A stretch of DNA of 64,000 bases from Streptomyces kaniharaensis (GCF_009569385.1 NZ_WBOF01000005.1:1-64000), one strand, 5' to 3'; counted from the first letter of the stretch, positions 32,093-39,986 are shown. Notes: generated by a model from the sequence alone, not told the origin. Program-made: numbers and translations.

Positions 32093-33838
32093 ATGAGCAT
32101 CACCGCTCCCGAGACCCGCACGGCGGACGGCCTGCGGTTTCGCGACATCGGCGAGTTCCGCTACCTCGACCCGCGCAAGCTGGTCCTCGACCCCTGCAAC
32201 GTGCGCACCGAGGACACGGAGCCGGACCAGGCGATGCTGGAGTCCGTCGAACAGGACAGCGTCGAGGTCGCGCTGATCGTGCGCCCCCAGGAGGACGGCA
32301 ACTTCGGCGTACTCGCCGGCCAGATCCGGATGCTCAGCGCCCAGGAGGTCGCGCGCAAGTGCGTCGAGGAGGGCCGCCCGGACGACGTCATGGCCATCCC
32401 CTGCATGATCCGGCACGACCTGGTGGGCCAGGGGCCGGAGGTCATCGCCCGCGCCGTCGCCAAGTCGATCCAGGAGAACCTCCTGCGGCGCAAGATGACA
32501 GCGCGGGACACCATGCTCGCCGCCGCGAAGCTGGAGCTGCCGGGACTGAGCAAGCGGGCACTGAAGCGCGTCGCGCGTTCGGCGGGCCTGACGGTGGACG
32601 AGGTCCACGCCGCGCAGCGCGCCGCGTCGATGGACAAGGAGGTCCAGCAGCAGGCGAGCGAGGAGTACGAGTTCGACCTCCAGCAGTTGCTGGACCTGGG
32701 CGAGGTCCAGGACGTGCCCGGAGCGCTGGAGAAGCTGGCCGACGCCCGCGAGGACGACGCCTGGGCCGACGGCAAGGGCAACGGCAACTGGGAGCACGCG
32801 ATGGCCCAACTGCGCCAGGAGAAGCAGGAGATCGCCGAGACCGACGCGCTGCGCGAGAAGCTGACGGCGGCCGGGATGGCGGAACTCCCCCGCTCCTACA
32901 CCACCCCGGGCGACAAGCACCGCCGACTGTCCGACCTGCTCGACACCGAAGGCCAGCCGGTCGAGGAGGAGCAGCACAACGCGACCTGCCCCGGCCGGGC
33001 GTTCGCCATCCTCCGCTCCGACGAGGTCACGGCCGTCTTCCTGTGCGCCGACTGGGAGGCGAACAGGCACCAGGTGCGCGACTCCCAGCCCCAGGCCCAG
33101 GCCCAGTCCGACGCCGCCTCCTTCACGACCGGCAGCAACGGCATCTCCAGCCCGGCGTCCGGCAGGAAGCCGGAGCTGTCCGCCTACGAGGTGGGGCAGA
33201 AGAACAAGCTGGAGCAGGCCGCCCGCGAGGTGCGGGAGAAGTTCATCAAGGGCCTGATCGCGGGCAAGCTGTCGGATGCGGCGGTAGCGCTCACCCAGAA
33301 CATCCAGACCGACATGCCGTACTGGTACCACCACGCTCTGGAGCCCGCCTCCCGCCTGATGCTGGCCCGGTACCTGGACGCGCCGCTGCCGCCGAAGACC
33401 ACGTCGGTCGGCCGGAAGTTCTTCGAGACCGTCAACGCCCGCTTCCGCAAGGCCCGGCGTGCCAGCAACACGTCCTTCGCTCAGGTGGCCATGGCCTTCG
33501 AGCACAGCATGGGCGCCAAGAAGACCTGGGCGCACCCCAGCGACGACATGGTGGTGTGGCTGCTGTTCCTGAAGGCCGAGGGGTACACCCTCAGCGGGAT
33601 CGAGCAGGAGATGGTCGACGCCGTAACGAAGAAGCGCGAGGAGGAGGCCCGCGCGGAGAAGGAAGCGGCCGAGCGTGCGGCGGCTCGGGCCGGACAGAAG
33701 GAGGCCACCGAGGCGGCGGAGCGACAGCAGCCCGATTCCGTGGCCGCCCCCGCCGAGGACGCTGCAGGGCAGGAGGCGGCGGACGCCGAGGCAGAGGGGC
33801 AGGCCGGGGACGGCGGGCCCGTCGAGGTTCAGGACTGA
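32093..33838 (+). CDS. ParB-like DNA-binding protein, 581 residues
   Basis: ATG 32093 after GTGGAAAGGCTTCACC. Residues 20-130 match the ParB N-terminal domain (YLDPRKLVLDPCNVR, GVLAGQIRMLSAQEVA, IPCMIRHDL), followed by AKSIQENLLRRKMTARD, the usual lead-in to the KorB/ParB HTH, and a basic HTH-like stretch. The canonical GERRxRA motif is modified to GQIRMLSA. The C-terminal 350 residues are helical with a coiled coil (EEARAEKEAAERAAARAGQK) and an acidic tail. It may serve plasmid partition or regulation; no parA was seen in the window, so a transcriptional role is possible. Behind PHE-18. Confidence 0.8.
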   Translation: MSITAPETRTADGLRFRDIGEFRYLDPRKLVLDPCNVRTEDTEPDQAMLESVEQDSVEVALIVRPQEDGNFGVLAGQIRMLSAQEVARKCVEEGRPDDVMAIPCMIRHDLVGQGPEVIARAVAKSIQENLLRRKMTARDTMLAAAKLELPGLSKRALKRVARSAGLTVDEVHAAQRAASMDKEVQQQASEEYEFDLQQLLDLGEVQDVPGALEKLADAREDDAWADGKGNGNWEHAMAQLRQEKQEIAETDALREKLTAAGMAELPRSYTTPGDKHRRLSDLLDTEGQPVEEEQHNATCPGRAFAILRSDEVTAVFLCADWEANRHQVRDSQPQAQAQSDAASFTTGSNGISSPASGRKPELSAYEVGQKNKLEQAAREVREKFIKGLIAGKLSDAAVALTQNIQTDMPYWYHHALEPASRLMLARYLDAPLPPKTTSVGRKFFETVNARFRKARRASNTSFAQVAMAFEHSMGAKKTWAHPSDDMVVWLLFLKAEGYTLSGIEQEMVDAVTKKREEEARAEKEAAERAAARAGQKEATEAAERQQPDSVAAPAEDAAGQEAADAEAEGQAGDGGPVEVQD

Positions 33839-33931
33839 CAACCGGGGGGGCATCCGCAGGGCCGGGCAACCGGCCCTGCGCTGCCTTAGGGCGCCTCGGT
33901 CGGTTGCATCTTGGCCGGTGCCGGGCACGCA

Positions 33932-33996
33932 GAACGGCGCCGCCTCATGGAGGTCCCTTGCGGGAGAGGGCTAGTCCGGCGCCGTTCCATCGAACC
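33932..33996 (+). promoter_or_regulatory. Variant leader: long stem, TCGAACC tail, five-codon ORF
   Basis: A 10-bp inverted repeat GAACGGCGCC (33932-33941) / GGCGCCGTTC (33978-33987) with a 36-base loop is followed directly by CATCGAACC (33988-33996), then AAAGGAGGA and ATG at 34020 in ATGGAGGGCCAAGTCTAG, only five codons (MEGQV). It lacks the PHE -35/-10. GGAGGA can also pair with TCCTCTCC just downstream. It may be a regulatory leader peptide or the remains of a lost gene. Confidence 0.6.
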
Positions 33997-34117
33997 ATGT
34001 GAAAGGAGGAATCCTCTCCATGGAGGGCCAAGTCTAGCGCCCGCCGGCCGCAGCACCGAACTACGGGACGGGCAGATCGGGGGACTGGCCCTCTCGGGTG
34101 AAGCGAGGCCCGACCAC

Positions 34118-34187
34118 ACATGAAGATGTCACGTTTGCGGCATTATTTATAACGTAGGTCCGGCTGGCTGTCGGACCGAATCGAACC
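34118..34187 (+). promoter_or_regulatory. PHE-19
   Basis: Diverged copy: -10 CATTAT (34141-34146), spacer ending TTTGCGG, hairpin stem GGTCCG/CGGACC with CTGGCT in the loop, tail GAATCGAACC. Confidence 0.78.
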
Positions 34188-34201
34188 GCGAGGAAGGCCC
34201 C

Positions 34202-34345
34202 ATGGACGAGCAGCACGGCCACGAGCATGACGACGACCCCGTGATCCCGCACGTCGACCTGCCCGGGCAGCGCCCCAGCACGCCGATCGACGGGATGCCG
34301 TTGCGCCTACCGACCCAGCGGCACTCCGAGCAGTCCCCGAACTGA
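34202..34345 (+). CDS. Very small His/Asp-rich protein, 47 residues
   Basis: ATG at 34202, 14 bases after the PHE-19 tail, with GCGAGGAAGGCCCC upstream; TGA at 34343. Begins MDEQHGHEHDDDPVIPHVD, with alternating His and acidic residues that could chelate metal, and ends LPTQRHSEQSPN. Too short for most gene finders, but the PHE, ribosome binding site and codon use (GC-rich third positions) support it. It shows that a PHE can drive very small ORFs. Function unknown. Confidence 0.68.
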   Translation: MDEQHGHEHDDDPVIPHVDLPGQRPSTPIDGMPLRLPTQRHSEQSPN

Positions 34346-34518
34346 CCGACACCCGGCAGGCGGAACCCGGGCCGGGCGGTCGTCACCGCCCGGCCCGGGT
34401 TCCGCACAAGGGTACGAGCGCCCGCCCGATCGCCCGCACGCGCACCCTGGATTGCGCCGCCGCCGCACACGCCGGCCGGCGCCCGAACAGGCCCGGGCGT
34501 CGCAGGCCGAGGCGAATG

Positions 34519-34738
34519 TGACTGGACAGCGCAGTTTGCGAGCCGGGCACCCGAAACCCGCACGTCACGGCACTTGCGGGCACAGCTGCTTGCGAGCCAC
34601 CGAACACCAAATCCTGCGAGACAGAGCCTCCGGCGACCCCGGCCGGGACGCAGAGCCCCAGGCCGCACGGGTCCAACCTTCCAACACGCCCCGACATGCA
34701 GGACTCGGTTTCCATTTGCAAGGTGTGATGTCCAGTCA
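34519..34738. repeat. 220 bp inverted-repeat-bounded element, copy B
   Basis: Perfect 10-bp terminal inverted repeats TGACTGGACA (34519-34528) and TGTCCAGTCA (34729-34738). The interior aligns with copy A (CAGTTTGCG, AATCCTGCGAG, CAGAG.C, AGCCCCAGG, CGGGT.CAA, GCAGGA.TCGGT). Here the inner stem is shortened to TCCTGC/GCAGGA, and the second hairpin is less regular. Like copy A it ends shortly before a PHE (PHE-20). No ORF. Confidence 0.72.
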
Positions 34739-34762
34739 TACAGCCTGACGAGCCAACCCCTC

Positions 34763-34832
34763 TTGCGATCGTGTATAATCTGCGGTATTATTTATTGCGT
34801 CGGATCGGGCGGCTACCGATCCGGATCGAACC
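34763..34832 (+). promoter_or_regulatory. PHE-20, covarying stem
   Basis: -35 TTGCGA (34763-34768), spacer TCGTGTATAATCTGCGG, -10 TATTAT (34786-34791), stem GGATCGG/CCGATCC round GCGGCTA, tail GGATCGAACC. Two stem positions changed together relative to consensus. Confidence 0.88.
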
Positions 34833-34851
34833 GTGACTTCCAGGAGGACAC

Positions 34852-35220
34852 ATGGGTGCCGACACCGACTTCATCGGCGCGGTGAGCGTCCAGCCCCCAA
34901 TCCCGCTGGCGGACTTCGAGGACAACTGGATCAAAGAGGACACGCGCTTCGAGCTGCTGAGCCACGCCCCCTGGGGAACCCCCGTGGTCCTCGGCCTGCT
35001 CGCCACCGACGACTGCCACGGAAAGAGCGGCTACGCGCTGGACCCGCTGATGGAGTTCCTCCGGGTCTGCCTCCAGCGCCAGCCCGAGGCCCGGTTCCAC
35101 TCCGCGCTGCGCTACGCCGACTTCGGGTGCTCCGGGCGGGTCGTCGTGACGGCCACCGGCGGCATCGAGTGGGAGGCCGACCCGGAGGAGGGGCCGAGCA
35201 GCCCGGCCGGGAAGCCGTAG
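34852..35220 (+). CDS. Hypothetical acidic protein, 122 residues
   Basis: ATG 34852 after CAGGAGGACAC, 20 bases after PHE-20. A mixed domain: FIGAVSVQPPIPLADFEDNW, FELLSHAPWGTPVVLGLLAT, a helix (LDPLMEFLRVCLQRQPEARF) and a C-terminal beta segment (GRVVVTATGGIEWEADPEEG). The pattern of beta strands with GW and acidic tail recurs in several small proteins here but I know no family. First gene of a unit that continued into the PP-loop gene. Confidence 0.7.
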   Translation: MGADTDFIGAVSVQPPIPLADFEDNWIKEDTRFELLSHAPWGTPVVLGLLATDDCHGKSGYALDPLMEFLRVCLQRQPEARFHSALRYADFGCSGRVVVTATGGIEWEADPEEGPSSPAGKP

Positions 35221-35905
35221 GGCCTACCGGTCGTCGGCGCCGCCCGGATCCGGGCGGCGCCGACGACCGGGCACCATGCACCGGCCTCGCACCCGGTGCA
35301 GGCCAGGAATCGCTCTGTGGCCGCCCACCCCTTCCCCCGGCCTTCTCCGGGGCAGGATCTCGATGCCCAGCACGGCACTCACGATCACCCCGGGCCCGGT
35401 GCCCGACCTGACCCACTACGACATCATCTGCGGCAATCTCTCCGGCGGGGCCGACTCGCGCGTGATGCAGTACCTGCTCATGGAGGCCGCCCGGGCCGTC
35501 GGCGTCGCCGACCGGATGTGGACCTTCCACGCCACGCTCGGCCCCGTGGAGTGGCCGGGCGTCACCTTCGGCGGTCGGCGCTACCCGAGCATGTCCGAGC
35601 TGGCTGCGCGCCAGAGCCGGGAGTCCGGCGTCCTCCGCTCGCGCCACGAGCGCACGAAGACCACGAACGACGGCGTCGGCGGAAATGAGCCGCAGGACCT
35701 GCTGACGCACATCGCTGCCTACGGGTATTCATGCGCCTGGGCACCACGTACTGCACAAAGGGCTGGAAGGAGCAGGTCAAGGAAACCGCGTTCACGCCGG
35801 AGGTCCAGCGTCTGCGCCTGATCTTGGGGCGGCTGGTCCGCCGGCCGAAGGTGCTCGGCCTGCGCAGCGAGGAGTCGAGCGACCGGGCCAAGCGCTTCGG
35901 CAGGC

Positions 35906-37048
35906 TCAGCGAGCCTCGTTTACGGTGACCTGGTGCCGAGTCAAGAATTTAAGCATCGAATCGGCCGAGATCAGATAACTATATCCCCCCATTCTGGCCA
36001 GTCGAACAATGCCAATAACCCGACCCTTGGAATTTACCGCAGGAGCACCGCTAAAGCCCCCTGCCGTATGGAGAAGTGTCTCAATCATGGGGTCGCCAGG
36101 AAAATCAGCAAGCTGGAGCCCAATTGCCGTGACGGGGCCCACGCGAACCTCCGGCTCCGTTGACGAGCCCGTGTAGCCAATACAAGTGACGTCCTCGTTG
36201 AACAACGCGCCAATTTCCTTTTCTGAGCTAGCTGACGCCTGAATCGTGAGCGCAGGCAAATCCTGGCGGGCAGTTTCGAGCAAGGCCAAATCTGCATCTC
36301 CATCCCGCGCGAGGATGGTCGCGTCGATCTCTTCTCCAGTGTAAAGCTTCAACACCACCCGGTCCTCCGCTCTCAGCGCGTGCGCCACGGTGAGAACACG
36401 CCCCGGGGCCACGACAAACCCTGAAGCTGTAGGCAGATCATTGACAATCAGCCGCACAATCGAAACCTTCAGGGAATGAAATAGGGTATCCAGCGATCTT
36501 TCTGCGACGACCGCCACTTCACGTGACGATCGTGCGGCAATATTGGAAAGTGCCGATGCACTTCCCTCGCCTCCGTAAATCTCCGCAAGCTTGGCTGCCA
36601 GGACGGGGTCGCCCATTGCATCGATGGCTAGGAGCGCCGCTCTCTTTTCTCGCTCCTTATCGGAGCCGAGGTAGGGAATTAATGGGGGGATTATTGAGCT
36701 GCGTTGTACGGTGAGTTCACGCTCCGTACGGGATGTTTCGCTTGCCCTCTGATGTCTTGATACCGTAAGCGTGGCCCAGCCTCCGACCGCTGCAATCATG
36801 AGACCAGAAACGATTGGGGCAATGGATGAAAGGCGATCCCAGTTATCTTTCCCGGCACCCTGGGCTTCCATCTTTGGGCCATCCGCCTTCGACGTCGATG
36901 ATGGGCTGGCGGCCTGCACCACTGCTGGCTTGTTGCGCGACGTCATAGAATCAGTGGTGGCTCCGATGAATAAGACTGCAAGTGTTCCAGAGATGAGAGC
37001 GACAGCAAAGATGCCGCCGAACGACAGGCGCATGATTCTGTGGTTCAT
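35906..37048 (-). CDS. Membrane-anchored trypsin-like serine protease
   Basis: 380 residues from the minus-strand ATG at 37048; a longer start at 37177 is possible since the ribosome binding site is weak. An N-terminal hydrophobic segment (IFAVALISGTLAVLFIG), a Ser/Ala-rich linker and a second hydrophobic stretch (PIVSGLMIAAVGGWATLTVS) precede a trypsin-like domain: H in RVLTVAHALR, D in DGDADLALLETA, S in TAGGFSGAPAV, so the triad is intact. HtrA-like fold. It is the sole gene of the 35906 insert; its C-terminus is formed at the insert edge. Role unknown: cargo, defence or competition. Confidence 0.8.
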   Translation of the reverse strand: MNHRIMRLSFGGIFAVALISGTLAVLFIGATTDSMTSRNKPAVVQAASPSSTSKADGPKMEAQGAGKDNWDRLSSIAPIVSGLMIAAVGGWATLTVSRHQRASETSRTERELTVQRSSIIPPLIPYLGSDKEREKRAALLAIDAMGDPVLAAKLAEIYGGEGSASALSNIAARSSREVAVVAERSLDTLFHSLKVSIVRLIVNDLPTASGFVVAPGRVLTVAHALRAEDRVVLKLYTGEEIDATILARDGDADLALLETARQDLPALTIQASASSEKEIGALFNEDVTCIGYTGSSTEPEVRVGPVTAIGLQLADFPGDPMIETLLHTAGGFSGAPAVNSKGRVIGIVRLARMGGYSYLISADSMLKFLTRHQVTVNEAR

Positions 37049-37271
37049 GAGAGCTTCAGGGCCTTGTGGAAAGCTAGGGACGGCAACTTCCGCCACAAAG
37101 GTGGCAAGTCTCGACTGCGCCGCACGCAACATCCGCCATGCCACCACTATGACGGCGGCGAGACGATATGTGGCCATGACGCTGCGTGGCGATTGGGGGA
37201 CCCATACATCCCTTCGGAGTATTGCTCGCCGCCATCGGCCCGGCTACCGCAACATAATGCCCAACGGCGCC
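35906..37271. mobile_element. 1.37 kb insertion carrying a trypsin-like protease gene
   Basis: Flanked by 5-bp direct repeats CAGGC (35901-35905 and 37272-37276), less GC-rich than its surroundings and containing one minus-strand gene whose stop codon is the first three bases of the insert. No transposase or clear terminal inverted repeats are seen, so the mechanism of entry is unknown. Deleting it and one CAGGC restores the reading of the host gene. Confidence 0.72.
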
Positions 37272-37792
37272 CAGGCACGTGGACGAGTGGCCGCCGGCCA
37301 AGGACTGGACCCGCGAGCAGGTCCGCGGGCTCCACGACGAAAAGGGACTGGACTATCACTGGTGCTACGACTCCGAGCCCGGCGCCGGCAACCGCCTCCG
37401 GACCACGCACTGCTCCTGCTCGAACTGCTTCCTGGCCAGCCGCCGCGACAGCCTCATCGGCGCCGCCCGGCGGCCACGGGCCGCAGCCCTGATCGCGCAC
37501 GTCGAGGAGGTGCGCGGGGACTCCTTCCGGCCCGACATCCGGATGCGGGACCTGATCGAGCTCTCCCGCAGGCCCGACGCGCCACGCCCCGGCGTCGTCA
37601 TCGAGGACGAGGGCCCTGGCTTCGACCGCATGGAGCGGCGCGTGCTTGAGGCCCTCCGGTTGGAGCCCCGGCGCCTGTCGCGACTGTCGGTGAGCGCGCC
37701 GCCGCGCGAGCTGCGCCCGGTCAGCATCGCCTGACCCCCTGGCGGGGTTCGCCGCCCGGGCCGAAACGCCCGGCCCCCCAGGGCGCGAACCC

Positions 37793-37862
37793 TTCCCGCA
37801 ATGCAAGCATTGCGGTATTCTTTCTTTCGCAAGTCCGGCTGGCTACCGGGATCCATCGAACC
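37793..37862 (+). promoter_or_regulatory. PHE-21
   Basis: -35 TTCCCG (37793-37798), spacer CAATGCAAGCATTGCGG (containing a GCAATGCAAGCATTGC palindrome), -10 TATTCT (37816-37821), hairpin CCGGCTGGCTACCGG, tail CATCGAACC. Confidence 0.86.
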
Positions 37863-37880
37863 GTGCGCAGGAGGACTGCC

Positions 37881-38942
37881 ATGCCCGCACCGACCAAGAC
37901 GAAGGACCCCGAGAACGGCTCCCGCCGCCTTCACCCGGCGCAGCGCCCGAGGGACACCAGCAACGACCTGTTCATGCTCAAGATGTGGGTGAAGGAGAGG
38001 TCCGGGGTGAAGGCCCCACTGAGGCTGTGCGCGCCAGCGGACCCGGCCGGTACCGCAGGACGGCAGCTGGTGCACCTGGCCGCGTACCTGGCCGAGCGCA
38101 AGCGCGAGGCGGCTGAGCGGCGGAACGCGGCGGCCGATCCGACCAGCGCGGGGGCGCTGGCGTTCCTGAGCAGCCGTGAGGCGTGGGCGTCGTACCCGTA
38201 TCCGCCGCTTCACGACTCCCGGGTGACCTGCCAGCTGGATGTACGGCTCGGCCCGCTGGACGAGACCGGCTGGCCGGCGGTCTCGGTGGTGGTCCTGGAG
38301 TCCGAGCCCGGCCGCTGGGGCTTCTCCCGTAAGCGGAAGGCCGAAGGCGCGGGCGCCGTGATCCGGATGGCGCGCGAGGAGATCGAGGCTGAGCACGTAC
38401 ACCTGTGCTCGCGAGCGGTCGGCACCAACGACCCTGGCGTCGTCGAGCTGCGCGACCAGGTCGACGTGCTGCGCAAGCAGGCCGCCGAGCTGCACAAGCT
38501 GGGGCAGCAGCTGACCGACACCGAGGGCGCGCGCAAGGCCCGGGCTGCGCTGCACGACCCGGTCGTGCCCGAGCCGGGCACCTCCCACTTCGTCCAGCTC
38601 GATCCCCTGCCCGAGCGGATGGAGGTTTTCACCGGCACGATCCGCGAGATCGAGACCCGTACCGGGGCTGACGGCCAGGTCGTGACGTTGTTCGGCCTGG
38701 CCCACCAGCAGGGGCGGTTCAGCGCGAGTGGCCACGAGATCCCGCAGGTGCTGCGGTGCAAGCTCACGGGCCAGGCCGCGCGCCGGGCTTCCGGGCTCCC
38801 GGCCGGGCGCCCCGTCGTCGCCGCCGGCCGACTCGTCCAGCAGATCTACATGCCGTCCGAGCAGCAGCTCCCCCGGAGCCTGACCACTTTCGACGTCCAG
38901 GTGCTGGGGACCGACCTGCTCACGCAGGACCCCGCTTCCTGA
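37881..38942 (+). CDS. Hypothetical protein, 353 residues
   Basis: ATG 37881 after GCGCAGGAGGACTGCC. Basic N-terminus (RRLHPAQRPRDTSNDLFMLK), a helix (VHLAAYLAERKREAAERRNA), a beta domain (VTCQLDVRLGPLDETGWPAV), a coiled-coil helix (LRDQVDVLRKQAAELHKLGQ) and a C-terminal OB-like beta region (MEVFTGTIREIETRTGADGQ, then LRCKLTGQAARRASGLPAGR). The last could be an oligonucleotide-binding fold. No named family. Single-gene unit. Confidence 0.7.
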   Translation: MPAPTKTKDPENGSRRLHPAQRPRDTSNDLFMLKMWVKERSGVKAPLRLCAPADPAGTAGRQLVHLAAYLAERKREAAERRNAAADPTSAGALAFLSSREAWASYPYPPLHDSRVTCQLDVRLGPLDETGWPAVSVVVLESEPGRWGFSRKRKAEGAGAVIRMAREEIEAEHVHLCSRAVGTNDPGVVELRDQVDVLRKQAAELHKLGQQLTDTEGARKARAALHDPVVPEPGTSHFVQLDPLPERMEVFTGTIREIETRTGADGQVVTLFGLAHQQGRFSASGHEIPQVLRCKLTGQAARRASGLPAGRPVVAAGRLVQQIYMPSEQQLPRSLTTFDVQVLGTDLLTQDPAS

Positions 38943-38946
38943 CGCC

Positions 38947-38974
38947 CCGGCCCCGGACCACGGTCCGGGGCCGG
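38947..38974 (+). terminator. Strong hairpin terminator
   Basis: 13 complementary bases each side, CCGGCCCCGGACC/GGTCCGGGGCCGG, separated by AC (effective loop larger), just after the stop at 38942. Confidence 0.75.
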
Positions 38975-38979
38975 CCTCA

Positions 38980-39020
38980 CGGCTGCGCGGTGGCTCCGCC
39001 GCAGCCGACCGAGTCGAACC
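38980..39020 (+). promoter_or_regulatory. PHE-22, hairpin-only copy without promoter
   Basis: Stem GGCTGCG/CGCAGCC with inner CGG/CCG closing a TGGCT loop, then AGTCGAACC. No -35/-10 element precedes it, only the terminator. The stem is unlike the others in sequence but the loop and tail are conserved. Confidence 0.78.
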
Positions 39021-39050
39021 ACCGAGAACCCCGCCCCATGGAGGACCGCC

Positions 39051-39865
39051 ATGACCGTCACCACGTCCGTCACCGCGAAGTCGCTCGACACCCTCGCCTT
39101 GGCCCACGCCCTCGCCACCCATCTGCCGAACCGGCCCGGACGCGGGTGGAACATCCGCACCGAGGAGGAGGTCGCCTTCGCCGGCCGGCACCCCGTCAGC
39201 CTCTGCGACGGGCACCGGGCGCTGCTGCTCGCCGGCACGCCCGACGGCGTCACCCTGGCAGCCTGGCCCGACGGAGGAAGCCCGGTCGGCTGCTCACCCG
39301 AGGCCGTGCCGCGCAACCCGCCGCCCTGGCCGCCCTGGTCGTTCGTGACCACCTCGCCTACCTGGACGCCCTCGCCGCCCGTTGCATGTCCGCCGAGGAG
39401 CTGGACGCCGAGGCCACCGCGCAGTTGCGCGACCTGCGCTCCGCGGTCGGCACGCGGCGGGTGTTCCGGGCGGAGGGGCGCCGCGTGCTGGTGCGGGGCG
39501 CCGAGACGGACCTGAGTGTCGTGGTCGATCCGGCGGGGCTGGAGACGACGGTCGTGGCCCACCGGGTGCGGCTTCCGTTCCTGGAGCGCGTCCTGCGCAG
39601 GACGGTGGCGCCCGAGGCCGCCGGATCCACGCGTCCCCTGGCCGAGCAGGTCCGGGGGCGGGCCGCGCGGCGCCTGGCCGCCGCGTTCCCGAGCCCCGAC
39701 GTGTCGTCGACGGGTGACTCGACCGTGCTGGCGTGGTCGGACCTGCCGACGCTGTGCCGGATCTCGGTGCCGGCCGAGGCGGGCGGCGGCGACGCGACCG
39801 CGGGCCGGCTGGCGCTGACCGGCGGGTTCGACCTGGTCCTGTCGGTGGTCGGCGTCCTGGGCTGA
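39051..39865 (+). pseudogene. Hypothetical protein gene with internal frameshift
   Basis: ATG 39051 (GGAGGACCGCC upstream) begins MTVTTSVTAKSLDTLALAHA and runs in one frame to about 39300 (GTPDGVTLAAWPDGGSPVG); thereafter protein-like sequence continues one base earlier: ALAALVVRDHLAYLDALAAR, then LRDLRSAVGTRRVFRAEGRR and SRPLAEQ-type helices up to FDLVLSVVGVLG at 39865. One base seems missing near 39300-39320. Reconstituted, the product would be about 270 residues, with no known domain. Downstream of the promoterless leader PHE-22. Confidence 0.68.
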
Positions 39866-39986
39866 CGCCACCTGCGGGCCGAGCGCAAGGTTGGCGGCCG
39901 CGGTGCCAGCTGGCACCCGGCGGCGTCATCGAGCGGGGGCTCCACTCCCCCGTACGGATGGGGCGCGCACCGCCTGCGAGGCACAC

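Larger units (their letters stand above)
35363..37734 (+). pseudogene. PAPS-reductase-like PP-loop protein, frameshifted and split by an insertion
   Basis: The 5' part starts ATG 35363 (GGCAGGATCTCG) with CGNLSGGADSRVMQYLLMEA, a PP-loop with SGGADS; it runs to HIAAYGYS near 35730, where one base is missing and the next frame gives LGTTYCTKGWKEQ and LGLRSEESSDRAKRFGR. At 35901-35905 (CAGGC) it is cut by a 1.37 kb insert. After a second CAGGC (37272-37276) the frame resumes: HVDEWPPAKDWTREQ and HCSCSNCFLASRRDSL to 37734. Removing the insert and one CAGGC joins ...AKRFGR with HVDEWPP exactly. These proteins resemble PAPS reductases and nucleotide-sulfur enzymes. Probably non-functional as it stands. 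Confidence 0.82.

Noticed and set aside
33932..34037. Single-stranded (Frpo-like) promoter
   Set aside because: The palindrome has no -35/-10 content within the stem, so a promoter formed by folded single-stranded DNA is not supported.
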